Source: Tardiphaga sp.
GTDB taxonomy: Bacteria; Pseudomonadota; Alphaproteobacteria; Rhizobiales; Xanthobacteraceae
Direction: 5' to 3'
Length of the DNA: 51,485 nucleotides
Assembly (NCBI RefSeq): GCF_028290495.1
Contig: NZ_JAQGJT010000059.1
Location: 1-51,485, forward strand
The notes below the pieces were generated by a model. It saw only the letters and a program-made list of their open reading frames with translations, searched no databases and had not been told where the DNA came from. Of the stretch, positions 1 to 9,681 are shown in pieces. How positions within the stretch are numbered: position 1 is the stretch's first letter; the number at the start of each line of letters is the position of its first letter. Both the position numbers and the translations under genes were made by a program.

Positions 1-938
1 CCGGCATAGACGCCCGCCTGCACCATCGACGGCGGTGCGCCGTTTTTCATCCGCGCCGCGAACTTCTTGGAGAAGGCGCGGGTCTGGTCGTTGAGATCCC
101 AGTAGAAGGTCTCGGTGAAGCTCAGGCCCTGCGCGGTCTCGAGGCCGCTCGCCTTGTCGTCAGTAATGAAGACCAGCAGCGCCGCGAGCTTCTGGCCGCC
201 CTTGGTGATGCCGAATTCGGCCGCCTGCTTGATCGAGTTGGTGGTGTCGCCGCCGGCGTTGGCCAGACCGATCACCTTGGCCTTGGATGACTGCGCCTGC
301 AGCAGGAACGACGAAAAGTCCGCAGTGTTGAGCGGGGTCTTGACGCCGCCGACCACCTTGCCGCCGTTCGCCTTAATCACTTCCGTCGTGTCGCGCTCGA
401 GCGCGGCGCCAAAGGCATAGTCGGCCGTCATGAAGAACCAGCTGTCCCCGCCGGACTTGACCATCGCCTGCCCGGTCGAATGGGCGAGCATGTAAGTGTC
501 GTAAGTCCAGTGCACGGTGTTGGGCGTGCACTGCGCGTTGGTCAGGTCGGAGGTCGCGGCACCGGAATTGATGTAGACGCCGTTCTTTTCCTTAACGATG
601 TTATTGACCGCCAGCGCCACGCCGGAATTCGGTACGTCGACGATGGTATCGACCTTGTCGATGTCGAACCACTGCCGCGCAATGTTGGAGCCGACGTCGG
701 GCTTGTTCTGATGATCGCCGGAAATAATATCGATCGTCCAGCCCTTTGCCTTCAGGCCAGAATCCTCGGCCGCCATCTGCGCAGCCAGCGTCGAGCCGGG
801 TCCGCCAAGGTCGGAGTAAAGCCCGGACTGGTCGCTCAGCGCGCCGATCTTGATGGTCTTGTCCTGCGCGGACGCGATGCCCGCTGTCGCCAGCGTCAGC
901 GCGGTTCCGAGCAGTAATGCTGCGATTTTGCTTTTCAT
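1..938 (-). CDS. Branched-chain-type ABC transporter substrate-binding protein (3' end cut by window)
   Basis: Periplasmic receptor of a Liv/HAAT-type ABC importer. The minus-strand frame opens with ATG at 938 and stays open to base 1, so the C-terminus lies outside the window. It begins with a typical Sec signal peptide (MKSKIAALLLGTALTLATAG, processed near ASA-QD at about residue 25). The mature part has the Peripla_BP_6 fold signature: KIGALSDQSG, then AAEDSG, GDHQNKPDVG and VDVPNSGVALAVNN. The gene follows livF by 33 nt on the same strand, so it is the last known member of a livG-livF-receptor operon. Receptors of this family bind branched-chain amino acids, amides or aromatic acids; the ligand cannot be read from sequence. 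It is clearly related to the second receptor at 43929-45143. Confidence 0.9.
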   Translation of the reverse strand, partial: MKSKIAALLLGTALTLATAGIASAQDKTIKIGALSDQSGLYSDLGGPGSTLAAQMAAEDSGLKAKGWTIDIISGDHQNKPDVGSNIARQWFDIDKVDTIVDVPNSGVALAVNNIVKEKNGVYINSGAATSDLTNAQCTPNTVHWTYDTYMLAHSTGQAMVKSGGDSWFFMTADYAFGAALERDTTEVIKANGGKVVGGVKTPLNTADFSSFLLQAQSSKAKVIGLANAGGDTTNSIKQAAEFGITKGGQKLAALLVFITDDKASGLETAQGLSFTETFYWDLNDQTRAFSKKFAARMKNGAPPSMVQAGVYA

Positions 939-971
939 GATTAGTCCCCCTCCGGTTTTCTGGTGCGCCTG

Positions 972-1718
972 TCAGACGCCGAGATAGGTGTGCAGCTTGT
1001 CCATGTTCGCCGATAGTTCGGAATTGGCGAAGCCGTCAATGATCTTGCCGTGCTCAACAATGTAGTAGCGATCCGCCACGGTGGCGGCGAAACGGAAATT
1101 CTGCTCGACCAGCAGGATCGTGAAACCTTCCGATTTCAGCCGGGCGATGGTGTGCCCGATCTGCTGGATGATCACCGGCGCGAGACCTTCGGTCGGCTCG
1201 TCCAGCATCAGGAAGCGCGCGCCGGTGCGCAGGATGCGGCCGATCGCAAGCATCTGCTGCTCGCCGCCGGATAGTTTCGTGCCCTGGCTGTTAAGCCGCT
1301 CCTTGAGATTGGGAAACAGCTCGAAGATCGCATCGAGCGACAATCCGCCAGGCCGTACGATCGGCGGCAGCAGCAGGTTTTCCCGCACGTCGAGGCTTGC
1401 GAAGATGCCACGCTCTTCCGGGCAGAAGGCGATACCGAGCCGGGCAATCCTGTCCGACGTCGCCTTCGAGATGTCATGGCCGTCGAACTTGATCGAACCG
1501 GTACGCTTGCCGATGATACCCATGATCGACTTCAGCGTCGTGGTCTTGCCGGCGCCGTTACGGCCCAGCAAGGTCACCACTTCGCCCGGCTTCACGTTGA
1601 AATTGATGCCATGCAGGATGTGCGACTCGCCATACCACGCCTGGAGATTGTTGATCTCGAGTACCGGCTTTTCGGCCGTGGCTGACGTCGCGGGATCGAC
1701 CATTGTCAACTCAGTCAT
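972..1718 (-). CDS. livF: Branched-chain amino acid-type ABC transporter ATP-binding protein LivF
   Basis: One of the two cytoplasmic ATPases of a Liv-type ABC importer, 248 aa, the usual LivF length. Walker A GRNGAGKTT is at about residues 52-60, the ABC signature LSGGEQQ at 149-155 and Walker B FLMLDEP at 169-175. The switch region reads LLVEQNF, where LivF proteins normally carry Gln in place of His. The ATG at 1718 is preceded by a GGGAG ribosome-binding site and overlaps the end of livG by 8 nt, which supports this start and suggests translational coupling. The substrate depends on the receptor and on permeases that are not in this window. Confidence 0.93.
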   Translation of the reverse strand: MTELTMVDPATSATAEKPVLEINNLQAWYGESHILHGINFNVKPGEVVTLLGRNGAGKTTTLKSIMGIIGKRTGSIKFDGHDISKATSDRIARLGIAFCPEERGIFASLDVRENLLLPPIVRPGGLSLDAIFELFPNLKERLNSQGTKLSGGEQQMLAIGRILRTGARFLMLDEPTEGLAPVIIQQIGHTIARLKSEGFTILLVEQNFRFAATVADRYYIVEHGKIIDGFANSELSANMDKLHTYLGV

Positions 1719-2466
1719 GGCCTGCTCCCAGGTACGCTTCCTTGACGCGCGGGTCCTTGGTCAGATCGGCATAGCTGCCTTCGGCCAGCACCTTGCCGCG
1801 CGTCAAAACTGTAATGATGTCGGACAGATTGGACACCACGCTGAGGTTATGCTCGACCATCAGGATGGTATATTTCGCCGAAATCCGCTTGATCAGCGCG
1901 GCGATCTTGTCAATGTCCTCATGGCCCATGCCGGCCATCGGTTCGTCGAGCAGCATCATCTCCGGATCGAGTGCCAGCGTGGTGGCGATCTCCAAAGCGC
2001 GCTTGCGGCCGTAGGGCATCTCCACTGCGGGCGTCTGCGTGAACTCGCTCAGGCCGACATCTTCAAGCAGTTCCTCGGCGCGCCGGTTATACTGGTCGAG
2101 CACGTTCTTGGAGCGCCAGAAATCGAACGACGCACCATGCTGGCGCTGCAGTGCAACACGGACATTCTCCAGCGCGGTCAGGTGCGGAAACACCGCCGAT
2201 ATCTGGAACGAGCGCACCAGCCCCTGCCGAGCCACATCGGCCGGCGCCAACGCGGTGATATCACGGCCATTGTACAGGATCTGCCCTGCTGACGGACTCA
2301 GGAACTTGGTCAGCAGGTTGAAACACGTCGTCTTGCCGGCCCCGTTGGGACCGATCAGCGCGTGAATGGTACCGCGTTTGACCTTGAGATTGACATCGCG
2401 GACGGCGAAGAAGCCCGCGAATTCCTTGGTCAATCCGTGGGTTTCAAGAATGAACTCATCGGCCAA
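1711..2466 (-). CDS. livG: Branched-chain amino acid-type ABC transporter ATP-binding protein LivG
   Basis: Second ATPase of the Liv-type importer, 251 aa from the chosen start. Walker A GPNGAGKTT is at about 39-47. The signature region is PYGRKRALE (about 151-159), a LivG-type variant of LSGGQ, and Walker B MMLLDEP is at 170-176. The frame can be opened at a GTG at 2505, but I prefer the TTG at 2466: a GGGGGAA ribosome-binding site lies about 5 nt upstream of it, none precedes the GTG, and the protein then begins (M)ADEFILET, as family members usually do. It is the first gene of the visible operon livG-livF-receptor. The 350 nt upstream are shared with a divergent PAS-like gene. Confidence 0.9.
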   Translation of the reverse strand: MADEFILETHGLTKEFAGFFAVRDVNLKVKRGTIHALIGPNGAGKTTCFNLLTKFLSPSAGQILYNGRDITALAPADVARQGLVRSFQISAVFPHLTALENVRVALQRQHGASFDFWRSKNVLDQYNRRAEELLEDVGLSEFTQTPAVEMPYGRKRALEIATTLALDPEMMLLDEPMAGMGHEDIDKIAALIKRISAKYTILMVEHNLSVVSNLSDIITVLTRGKVLAEGSYADLTKDPRVKEAYLGAGHD

Positions 2467-2817
2467 GCAAATTTCCCCCAGAAGCCTTTCCGTGCGTGTC
2501 GTCACGGGTGGCTATTTTTTCGGGCGGCCTGTTCCGGGTGCTTTCGCGCCCGTCCGGCTGCCTCAATCGGGAATATGCCGTCAACGACATGGTGAACGCA
2601 AGGTGCAATGCACCAGATTTTGTGGGCCGTTAGCCCCGGCAGCTTGGCCCTTAGTCGAATGGCGCCGTCGCCTTGCATGGTACATGCGGGTCACGCCCGC
2701 GCGACGGTCGGCGGAAAGCCGCTATTAATTGTATTATGATTGCTTACGGTATCGTAATGGATTGTTCGTCTCGAACGTCCACAGTACGGTATCCGACAGC
2801 ACAACCGGATTGCAGCC
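2467..2817. promoter_or_regulatory. Divergent intergenic region livG / PAS-like gene with three short palindromes
   Basis: A 351-nt stretch with no convincing gene between two divergent genes. It holds three short inverted repeats with small centres: GGTGC-AAT-GCACC at 2602-2614, GCATG-GTA-CATGC at 2675-2687 and TTACG-GTAT-CGTAA at 2744-2757. The right part (about 2724-2765) is clearly more AT-rich than its surroundings, as expected for a promoter of the gene at 2818. Whether any palindrome is an operator is inference only. Confidence 0.4.
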
Positions 2818-3420
2818 GTGGATTTCCTGAGCGCCGATCCCTCCGTCGTGAAATCGATCCGGCAGCGCGATCTGCTGAATTGCTGGCTGCGGCTCTACGC
2901 CCGGCAGCAGTCCCTGCCGCGCATCGACGACTATCAACCGGAGCGTCTCGCAGAGGAATTGCCGGATCTGGTGAACTACATCGTCGATTCCGCCTCGCAG
3001 CCGCCACGCTTGATCATCGACAGCAGCGGCACGCGGATGTCGAACGCCTATGGCACCACCGGCAAGGGCCGTTATCTCGACGACTATGTCGGCCCGATTC
3101 TCGGCCCCTTGGTGCTGCCGATCTATGACGAATGCATGCGCCGCATGTTGCCGGTCTACACCGTCGCGATGGTTGACGACGTCAACGGCCGTGCCGTCGC
3201 CTATGAGCGCCTGCTGATGCCGTTCTCTGACGGCCACGGCGTCACGCACATCATGGCCTCGCTGAAAACTATCAGCGAGGACGGCGGCTTCGAAATCAAG
3301 AACCTGATGCGCGGCCACAAGATCCTTCCCACCCCCAAGATCCGCGCCGTGATCGACTGCAACCTGTTCCACCGCGCGCCGAGCCGCATTGTCGCCGACG
3401 ATGTGGTGGAGATCGATTGA
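2818..3420 (+). CDS. PAS-domain-like protein (PAS_5 type)
   Basis: A 200-aa soluble protein with no signal peptide or membrane segment. It resembles the small alphaproteobacterial PAS_5-type proteins that carry a lone PAS-like sensor fold: an N-terminal helix RQRDLLNCWLRLYARQQSLP, then DDYQPERLAEELPDL, a central strand region LIIDSSGTRMSNAYGTTGKG, then GRAVAYERLLMPFSDG. The only usable start in frame is the GTG at 2818, because the frame is closed by TAA at 2755. No output domain is present, so a role as signal input or partner protein is inference. It stands alone, divergent from livG and convergent with the ArsC-like gene. Confidence 0.7.
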   Translation: MDFLSADPSVVKSIRQRDLLNCWLRLYARQQSLPRIDDYQPERLAEELPDLVNYIVDSASQPPRLIIDSSGTRMSNAYGTTGKGRYLDDYVGPILGPLVLPIYDECMRRMLPVYTVAMVDDVNGRAVAYERLLMPFSDGHGVTHIMASLKTISEDGGFEIKNLMRGHKILPTPKIRAVIDCNLFHRAPSRIVADDVVEID

Positions 3421-3441
3421 GACCTCAGCCGCAGCATCCGG

Positions 3442-3795
3442 CTACTTCACTTCCTTTTCGTAGATCTCCGGCCTGAAGCCGACCAGCAGCCGGCCGCCGA
3501 GGTCGAGCACCGGCCGCTTGATCATCGAGGGCTGCGCCAGCATCAACGCGATGGCGCGGGCTTCGGTGATGTCCTGCCTGTCGACCTCCTCGAGCTTGCG
3601 GAAGGTGGTGCCGGCGCGGTTCAGCAGCACCTCCCAGCCGACCGCCCTGGCCCAGCCGACGAGCCTGGCCTTGTCGATGCCTTCCGCCTTGTAGTCGTGA
3701 AACTGATAGGCGACGCCGTGGCTGTCGAGCCAGTTACGCGCCTTCTTCATCGTGTCGCAGTTCTTGATGCCGTAGATGGTGATCGCCTTGGCCAT
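3442..3795 (-). CDS. Spx/ArsC-family thioredoxin-fold protein (YffB-like)
   Basis: A 117-aa protein of the ArsC/Spx/YffB family. It starts with the thioredoxin-like strand AITIYGIKNCDTMKKAR, with a single active-site-type Cys at position 13. The family core follows (YQFHDYKAEG, then LLNRAGTTFRKL, then MIKRPVLDLGGRLLVGF), with the ...KRPV... segment that marks this family. An upstream extension to 3852 is open, but the ATG at 3795 gives the normal N-terminus MAKAITIYG. YffB-type proteins are usually annotated as glutathione-dependent thiol reductases. No ars genes are nearby, so arsenate reduction is not indicated. Confidence 0.82.
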   Translation of the reverse strand: MAKAITIYGIKNCDTMKKARNWLDSHGVAYQFHDYKAEGIDKARLVGWARAVGWEVLLNRAGTTFRKLEEVDRQDITEARAIALMLAQPSMIKRPVLDLGGRLLVGFRPEIYEKEVK

Positions 3796-3937
3796 ACCGT
3801 CCGCCTTGTTGAGAGCTTCGCCATCCATCGGACGCCGCCGGCCGCCGGGCAAGCCCTATCTGCCGCTGAACGACATTTCAGCGCGCTGCCTATCCTATGA
3901 GCTTGCCTGTTTTTGCGAACTTTGGTGAGGTCTGGGC

Positions 3938-3983
3938 GAGTAGAAGCAGTCAGGACCACCTTCAGGGGTTTGGGACATTGCTC
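3938..3983 (+). repeat. Bipartite direct repeat, copy 1 (20-nt spacer)
   Basis: GAGTAGAAGCAGTC (3938-3951) and GGGACATTGCTC (3972-3983) separated by 20 nt. Both blocks recur without mismatch in copy 2 at 4144-4180, where the spacer is 11 nt. The origin is unknown: a duplicated promoter, a degraded mobile repeat or paired protein-binding sites. Confidence 0.8.
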
Positions 3984-4143
3984 GGCAGGGATCGATATTT
4001 CGTTCTGAAGCCGGCATCGCGCGATCTACCAGCCCTCTATCCAGGCGCGATATCCGGTTCGGTCCCTGACGGGGGAACGTCGAGTCGTTCGACGCCTCCG
4101 GCTATCCGGCGTGACGGCCACAAGCCGCCCTGCCAATCACCGG

Positions 4144-4180
4144 GAGTAGAAGCAGTCCTCGCACAAGCGGGACATTGCTC
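4144..4180 (+). repeat. Bipartite direct repeat, copy 2 (11-nt spacer)
   Basis: GAGTAGAAGCAGTC (4144-4157) and GGGACATTGCTC (4169-4180) with an 11-nt spacer, identical in both blocks to copy 1 about 200 nt upstream. It sits just before the 2OG oxygenase gene. Confidence 0.8.
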
Positions 4181-4224
4181 CTCTAACCTGCGGCATCAGC
4201 CGCGTTCGACGTTGGAGAACCACC

Positions 4225-5220
4225 ATGACGGCTCAGAGCAACGCAGCCTACTCACTGGCCGAACTCAACCAGGAAACCAAATTCGGCGGCATCGGCAGCA
4301 TCAAGCAGCGCGAAATCCGCAAGATCGACCTCGGCAATTTCGAGGCGCGCAGGCAGGAGATCGCCGACCAGCTATGGGAAGCCTCGACGCAGATCGGCTT
4401 CTTCCAACTCATCAACCACGGCATCCCGCAGGCGCAGGTCGACGAAGCCTTCGACATGACCGCGCGCTTTTTCGACCTGCCGAACGAGGAGAAGGCCAAA
4501 ATGCCGCTCGGCCGCGGTACCAATGCCGGCTGGGAATACAAGAGCCAGGTCCGCCCCTCCACCGGGACCGCGGACAACAAGGAATCCTATCAGATCACGG
4601 TGCCGCGGATGGCCAAGCTTTGGCCCGACAGCGACGCCCTGCCCGGCTTCAAGGCCGCGATGCTGGCCTTCGAGCGCGCCAACTGGGCGGTCGGCATGAA
4701 GGTGCTGTCCTGCTTTGCCTTGAAGCTGGGTTTCAAGCCCGACTTCTTCACTGAAGCCCACGATCCGCAATCGACAGAATACCAGAGCACGCTGCGACTG
4801 CTGCATTATCTGCCGATGACCAACGCCAAGCCGGAAGACTTCACCGGCTGGCGCGCCGGCGCCCATACCGATTACGACTGCCTGACGCTGCTGCACCAGC
4901 GCACCGGCCAGGGCGGCCTGCAGCTTTGCCCCGGCAAGGAATCCACAGATCTGGAATGGACCGATGTCGAGCCGGCGCCAGGCGTCATCACCTGCAACAT
5001 CGGCGACATGCTGCGACGCTGGAGCGACGACCAGTTGCTCTCGACGCTGCACCGCGTCCGGATGCCCGCGGCGGACGAATATCAGGGCCCGCGCTACTCA
5101 TTGCCGTTCTTCTGCCAGGCCAACAGGGACTTCATGATCCAGGGTCCGGGCAAGGTCTACGAGCCGATCTCGGCGCATGACTACCTGCAGCAACGCATCG
5201 CCGCGAATTTCGCGGGATAA
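4225..5220 (+). CDS. Isopenicillin N synthase-like 2-oxoglutarate/Fe(II) dioxygenase
   Basis: A 331-aa non-haem iron oxygenase of the isopenicillin N synthase-like family. The DIOX_N-type region contains GFFQLINHGIP (about 58-68). The jelly-roll domain holds the iron triad: H214 and D216 in AGAHTDYDCLTLL, and H276 in LSTLHRVRM. R290 and S292 (GPRYSLPFF) form the RxS motif that usually binds 2-oxoglutarate. All catalytic positions are intact, so it should be active, but the substrate cannot be inferred: family members act in ethylene, gibberellin, flavonoid and pyrimidine chemistry. It stands alone between a repeat-bearing upstream region and a strong terminator. Confidence 0.85.
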   Translation: MTAQSNAAYSLAELNQETKFGGIGSIKQREIRKIDLGNFEARRQEIADQLWEASTQIGFFQLINHGIPQAQVDEAFDMTARFFDLPNEEKAKMPLGRGTNAGWEYKSQVRPSTGTADNKESYQITVPRMAKLWPDSDALPGFKAAMLAFERANWAVGMKVLSCFALKLGFKPDFFTEAHDPQSTEYQSTLRLLHYLPMTNAKPEDFTGWRAGAHTDYDCLTLLHQRTGQGGLQLCPGKESTDLEWTDVEPAPGVITCNIGDMLRRWSDDQLLSTLHRVRMPAADEYQGPRYSLPFFCQANRDFMIQGPGKVYEPISAHDYLQQRIAANFAG

Positions 5221-5243
5221 CCCAGAGGTCCCGGATACAACGA

Positions 5244-5275
5244 AAAAGCCCCGCGGCTCGCGCCGCGGGGCTTTT
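5244..5275. terminator. Bidirectional rho-independent terminator
   Basis: A perfect 13-bp stem, AAAAGCCCCGCGG (5244-5256) against CCGCGGGGCTTTT (5263-5275), with a 6-nt loop. The A-tract and T-tract on the two sides let it work in both directions, ending the oxygenase gene (+) and hppA (-), which converge here. Confidence 0.93.
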
Positions 5276-5289
5276 GATTCATACGCCGC

Positions 5290-7410
<2,121 letters not shown>

Positions 7411-7460
7411 GGAATGCCTCAGTCCTTCCTGCCCCGCGCCCGATTTTCGGACGCATAAAA

Positions 7461-7492
7461 AGGAGGCCTGCCCACACGTGAGGACGGCCTCT
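7461..7492 (-). terminator. Terminator-like hairpin between thiL and hppA (possible hppA attenuator)
   Basis: Read on the minus strand: GAGGCC, then GTCC, a short loop, GGGC, one bulged A, GGCCTC, then CTTTTT. This is a GC-rich stem followed by a U-run, as in intrinsic terminators. It lies 109 nt after the thiL stop and only about 50 nt before the hppA start codon. It may simply end the glyA-thiL transcript. Because little room remains for a promoter downstream of it, it may instead sit inside the hppA 5' leader and act as an attenuator. Confidence 0.75.
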
Positions 7493-7599
7493 CGTAAGCC
7501 GAGCATGGCAAAATCGCCCACAGGGTGCAACGCTGCGAAAGGCTTAACCTTGGTATTTTTGAGAGGATGTAACGACTTCCTGACGGCTGGATGACAGCG

Positions 7600-8583
7600 T
7601 CAGAAGTGACTGTAGGACAGCCGTGTCAGCGCCATCGCCCCACCCTGCGCATCGAGGAAGCGCGGCCCGGAGGATCCCTCGACAATCCGGCCGATCGTGG
7701 TCACCGCGACGCCGGCCTGCCAGGCATCAGCCGCGAAAGCGGCGAAGCGCTCCTCGGGAACAGTGCATAGGATTTCATAGTCGTCGCCGCCGGACAGGAT
7801 GGATTCTATGCTGGCCAGTCCGCGCTCCGCCAGAAACATGACCGGCGCCGACAGCGGCACCGCGGCCGCATCGATGTCGGCCGAGACGCGGGACACGTCG
7901 CACAATTTGGCAAGATCGCCGGCAAGGCCATCCGAGACATCCATTGCCGCACTGGCATGGTCGCGCACGACCCAGGCCAGCGCGCTGCGCGGCTGCGGCA
8001 CGCGATAGCGCGACACCAGCAAGTCCCGCAGCGCGGGCTGATCCACCAATGCCGTCGCCACAGCGCCGCCGCGCAGCGCCGCAAGCCCAAGCGCGGCGTC
8101 GCCGATCGTGCCAGTGACCACCACACGGTCGCCGGCCGCGGCACCCGCGCGTCGCACCATTTTTCCCGTGGGCACGCGGCCGAAGGCGGTGACCGAGATC
8201 ATCAGCGGGCCAGGCGTCGAGACCGTGTCACCGCCGAGCAGCGCGCAGCCAAACTGTGCCACGTCCTCGCCGAGGCCGCGCGCGAATTCGGCCAACCACG
8301 CCTCATCGGTGTCGCGCAACGCCAGCGTCAGCACGAAGCCGGCCGGCACGGCGCCCTTGGCGGCGAGATCGGACAGGTTCACGCGCAACGCTTTTCGCGC
8401 GATACTGTCGGCGGGATCGTCGGGCAGGAAATGCACGCCTTCGACGATGGCGTCGGTGTTAACGACGATATCCTCACCGGCCGACTTCAGCACCGCCGCG
8501 TCGTCGGTCAGCCCGAAGGCGCCGGGGTCGGTGGCAAGCGGCTTGAAGTAGCGGGCGATGAGGGAGTCTTCGCCGGAAGCCAT
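7600..8583 (-). CDS. thiL: Thiamine-monophosphate kinase
   Basis: ATP-dependent phosphorylation of thiamine monophosphate to the cofactor thiamine pyrophosphate, in the cytoplasm. 327 aa, an AIRS/PurM-fold protein. Metal and nucleotide ligands are visible: GLTDDAA (D27, D28), NTDAIVEGVHF (D44), KALRVNLSDLAAKG (64-77) and LLGGDTVSTPG (116-126). A second conserved block, AMDVSDGLAGDLAKL, lies in the C-terminal half. It starts 3 nt after the nusB stop, so it is the last gene of the riboflavin-nusB run. The nusB-thiL pairing is common in proteobacteria. Confidence 0.95.
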   Translation of the reverse strand: MASGEDSLIARYFKPLATDPGAFGLTDDAAVLKSAGEDIVVNTDAIVEGVHFLPDDPADSIARKALRVNLSDLAAKGAVPAGFVLTLALRDTDEAWLAEFARGLGEDVAQFGCALLGGDTVSTPGPLMISVTAFGRVPTGKMVRRAGAAAGDRVVVTGTIGDAALGLAALRGGAVATALVDQPALRDLLVSRYRVPQPRSALAWVVRDHASAAMDVSDGLAGDLAKLCDVSRVSADIDAAAVPLSAPVMFLAERGLASIESILSGGDDYEILCTVPEERFAAFAADAWQAGVAVTTIGRIVEGSSGPRFLDAQGGAMALTRLSYSHF

Positions 8584-8586
8584 GCT

Positions 8587-9114
8587 TCAGCTCCGCGAAA
8601 ACTCGTCGTTGCGAAATTGCCGGGCGATCTGGTCGAGCACGGCATTGACCATGCCGGTCTCGTCACCCTCAACGAAGGCATGCGCGACATCGACATATTC
8701 GGAGACGATCACGCGCGCCGGGATATCCTTGCGATGCTCCAGCTCATAGGCGCCGGCCCGCATCACCGCGCGCAGGATCGCCTCGATGCGCTGCAACGGC
8801 CAGCCGCGCGACAGCGCGTCATCGATCAAGGGATCAAGCTTGTTCTGGTCGCGCACAACGCCCGCGACGATATCGCGGAAGAACGCTTCTTCGGCGGGCA
8901 GGTACTGGTCGCCCTCGACCTCGTTGCCGAGCCAATGGCTCTCGAACTCGGCGAAGATGTCGTTGATGCCGGCGCCGCCGATATCCATCTGGTACAGCGC
9001 CTGCACAGCTGCCAGCCGCGCCGCGCCGCGCTTGTTGGCCTTCTTTTCAGCCGGCTTGGCATCGACTGATTTCTTGTCGGACTTCTTGACGGTCGCCTTC
9101 TTGATCTCTGCCAT
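8587..9114 (-). CDS. nusB: Transcription antitermination protein NusB
   Basis: All-helical RNA-binding factor that, with NusE (S10), promotes antitermination on rRNA operons. 175 aa. The first 30 residues are a Lys/Ala-rich tail typical of rhizobial NusB; the fold then begins at [19 protein letters not shown] and ends with the diagnostic C-terminal segment [17 protein letters not shown]. It lies 3 nt downstream of ribH and 3 nt upstream of thiL, so the three are surely co-transcribed. Confidence 0.95.
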   Translation of the reverse strand: MAEIKKATVKKSDKKSVDAKPAEKKANKRGAARLAAVQALYQMDIGGAGINDIFAEFESHWLGNEVEGDQYLPAEEAFFRDIVAGVVRDQNKLDPLIDDALSRGWPLQRIEAILRAVMRAGAYELEHRKDIPARVIVSEYVDVAHAFVEGDETGMVNAVLDQIARQFRNDEFSRS

Positions 9115-9117
9115 GTC

Positions 9118-9609
9118 TCAGCTCTTCGCCAGACGGCGTTTGATCCGCAGCATCGCCAGCGCCGCCCGCGCCGCGTCGCCGCCCTTGTTGAGCTCGGAAG
9201 CGCGTGCCCGCGCCCAAGCCTGCTCGTCGGTGTTCACCGTGATGATGCCGTTTCCGAGCGGGATGCGGCGCTGCACCGCGAGGTCCATCAGCGCGCGCGA
9301 GGATTCCATCGAAACGATCTCGAAGTGGATGGTGTCGCCGCGCACCACGCAGCCCAGCGCGATCGCCGCGTCATAGGGCTCGTCGTTCTTCTCGGCGGCA
9401 TCGAGCGCGATCGCGATCGCTGCCGGAATTTCCAGCGCGCCGGGCACGGTGAGGACCGTGTGGGTGACGCCGGCCGCGGTCAGTTCGGCGACCGCGCCTT
9501 CCATCATCGCGTCCTGGATATCGTCATAGAAACGGGCCTCGACAATCAGCACCCGGGCGCCGGAAATGTCGGTTTGGTCCTGCAACTGGGCGCGTCGCGC
9601 GTCTGCCAT
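9118..9609 (-). CDS. ribH: 6,7-dimethyl-8-ribityllumazine synthase
   Basis: Penultimate enzyme of riboflavin synthesis: joins 5-amino-6-ribitylaminouracil and 3,4-dihydroxy-2-butanone 4-phosphate. 163 aa, the usual size. Conserved blocks are [11 protein letters not shown] (55-65), [17 protein letters not shown] (84-100) with catalytic His at 95, and [18 protein letters not shown] at 9609, 72 nt after the ribE stop; those 72 nt hold a small hairpin. Confidence 0.96.
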   Translation of the reverse strand: MADARRAQLQDQTDISGARVLIVEARFYDDIQDAMMEGAVAELTAAGVTHTVLTVPGALEIPAAIAIALDAAEKNDEPYDAAIALGCVVRGDTIHFEIVSMESSRALMDLAVQRRIPLGNGIITVNTDEQAWARARASELNKGGDAARAALAMLRIKRRLAKS

Positions 9610-9659
9610 TATCTACCTGTTGTCATCATCTGAATTGGCATGCGTTTTAGGCGCAGCAG

Positions 9660-9681
9660 CCGGCAAAGCCAAGCTTTGCGG
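9660..9681 (-). other. Small hairpin between ribE and ribH
   Basis: Inverted repeat CCGGCAAAGC / GCTTTGCGG (one unpaired G) immediately after the ribE stop codon. There is no long T-run behind it, so it is more likely a processing or partial-termination structure inside the operon than a full terminator. Confidence 0.4.

Larger units (their letters stand above)
3796..4224. other. Non-coding stretch holding a bipartite direct repeat
   Basis: 429 nt between two divergent genes. ORFs crossing it have no recognisable protein character. Its notable content is two copies of a two-part element described separately at 3938-3983 and 4144-4180. The second copy lies about 45-80 nt before the oxygenase start codon, so it overlaps the likely promoter region. 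Confidence 0.55.

Noticed and set aside
1081..2292. Long plus-strand frame opposite livF/livG
   Set aside because: Antisense shadow of two ABC ATPases with intact Walker motifs; no family pattern.
3442..3795. Arsenate reductase as the specific function
   Set aside because: Only one Cys and no ars neighbours; the sequence fits the YffB/Spx-like branch, so the broader family name is used.
3897..4754. Plus-strand frame overlapping the start of the 2OG oxygenase
   Set aside because: Crosses the repeat region and then reads the oxygenase gene in the wrong frame; the oxygenase triad is intact in its own frame.
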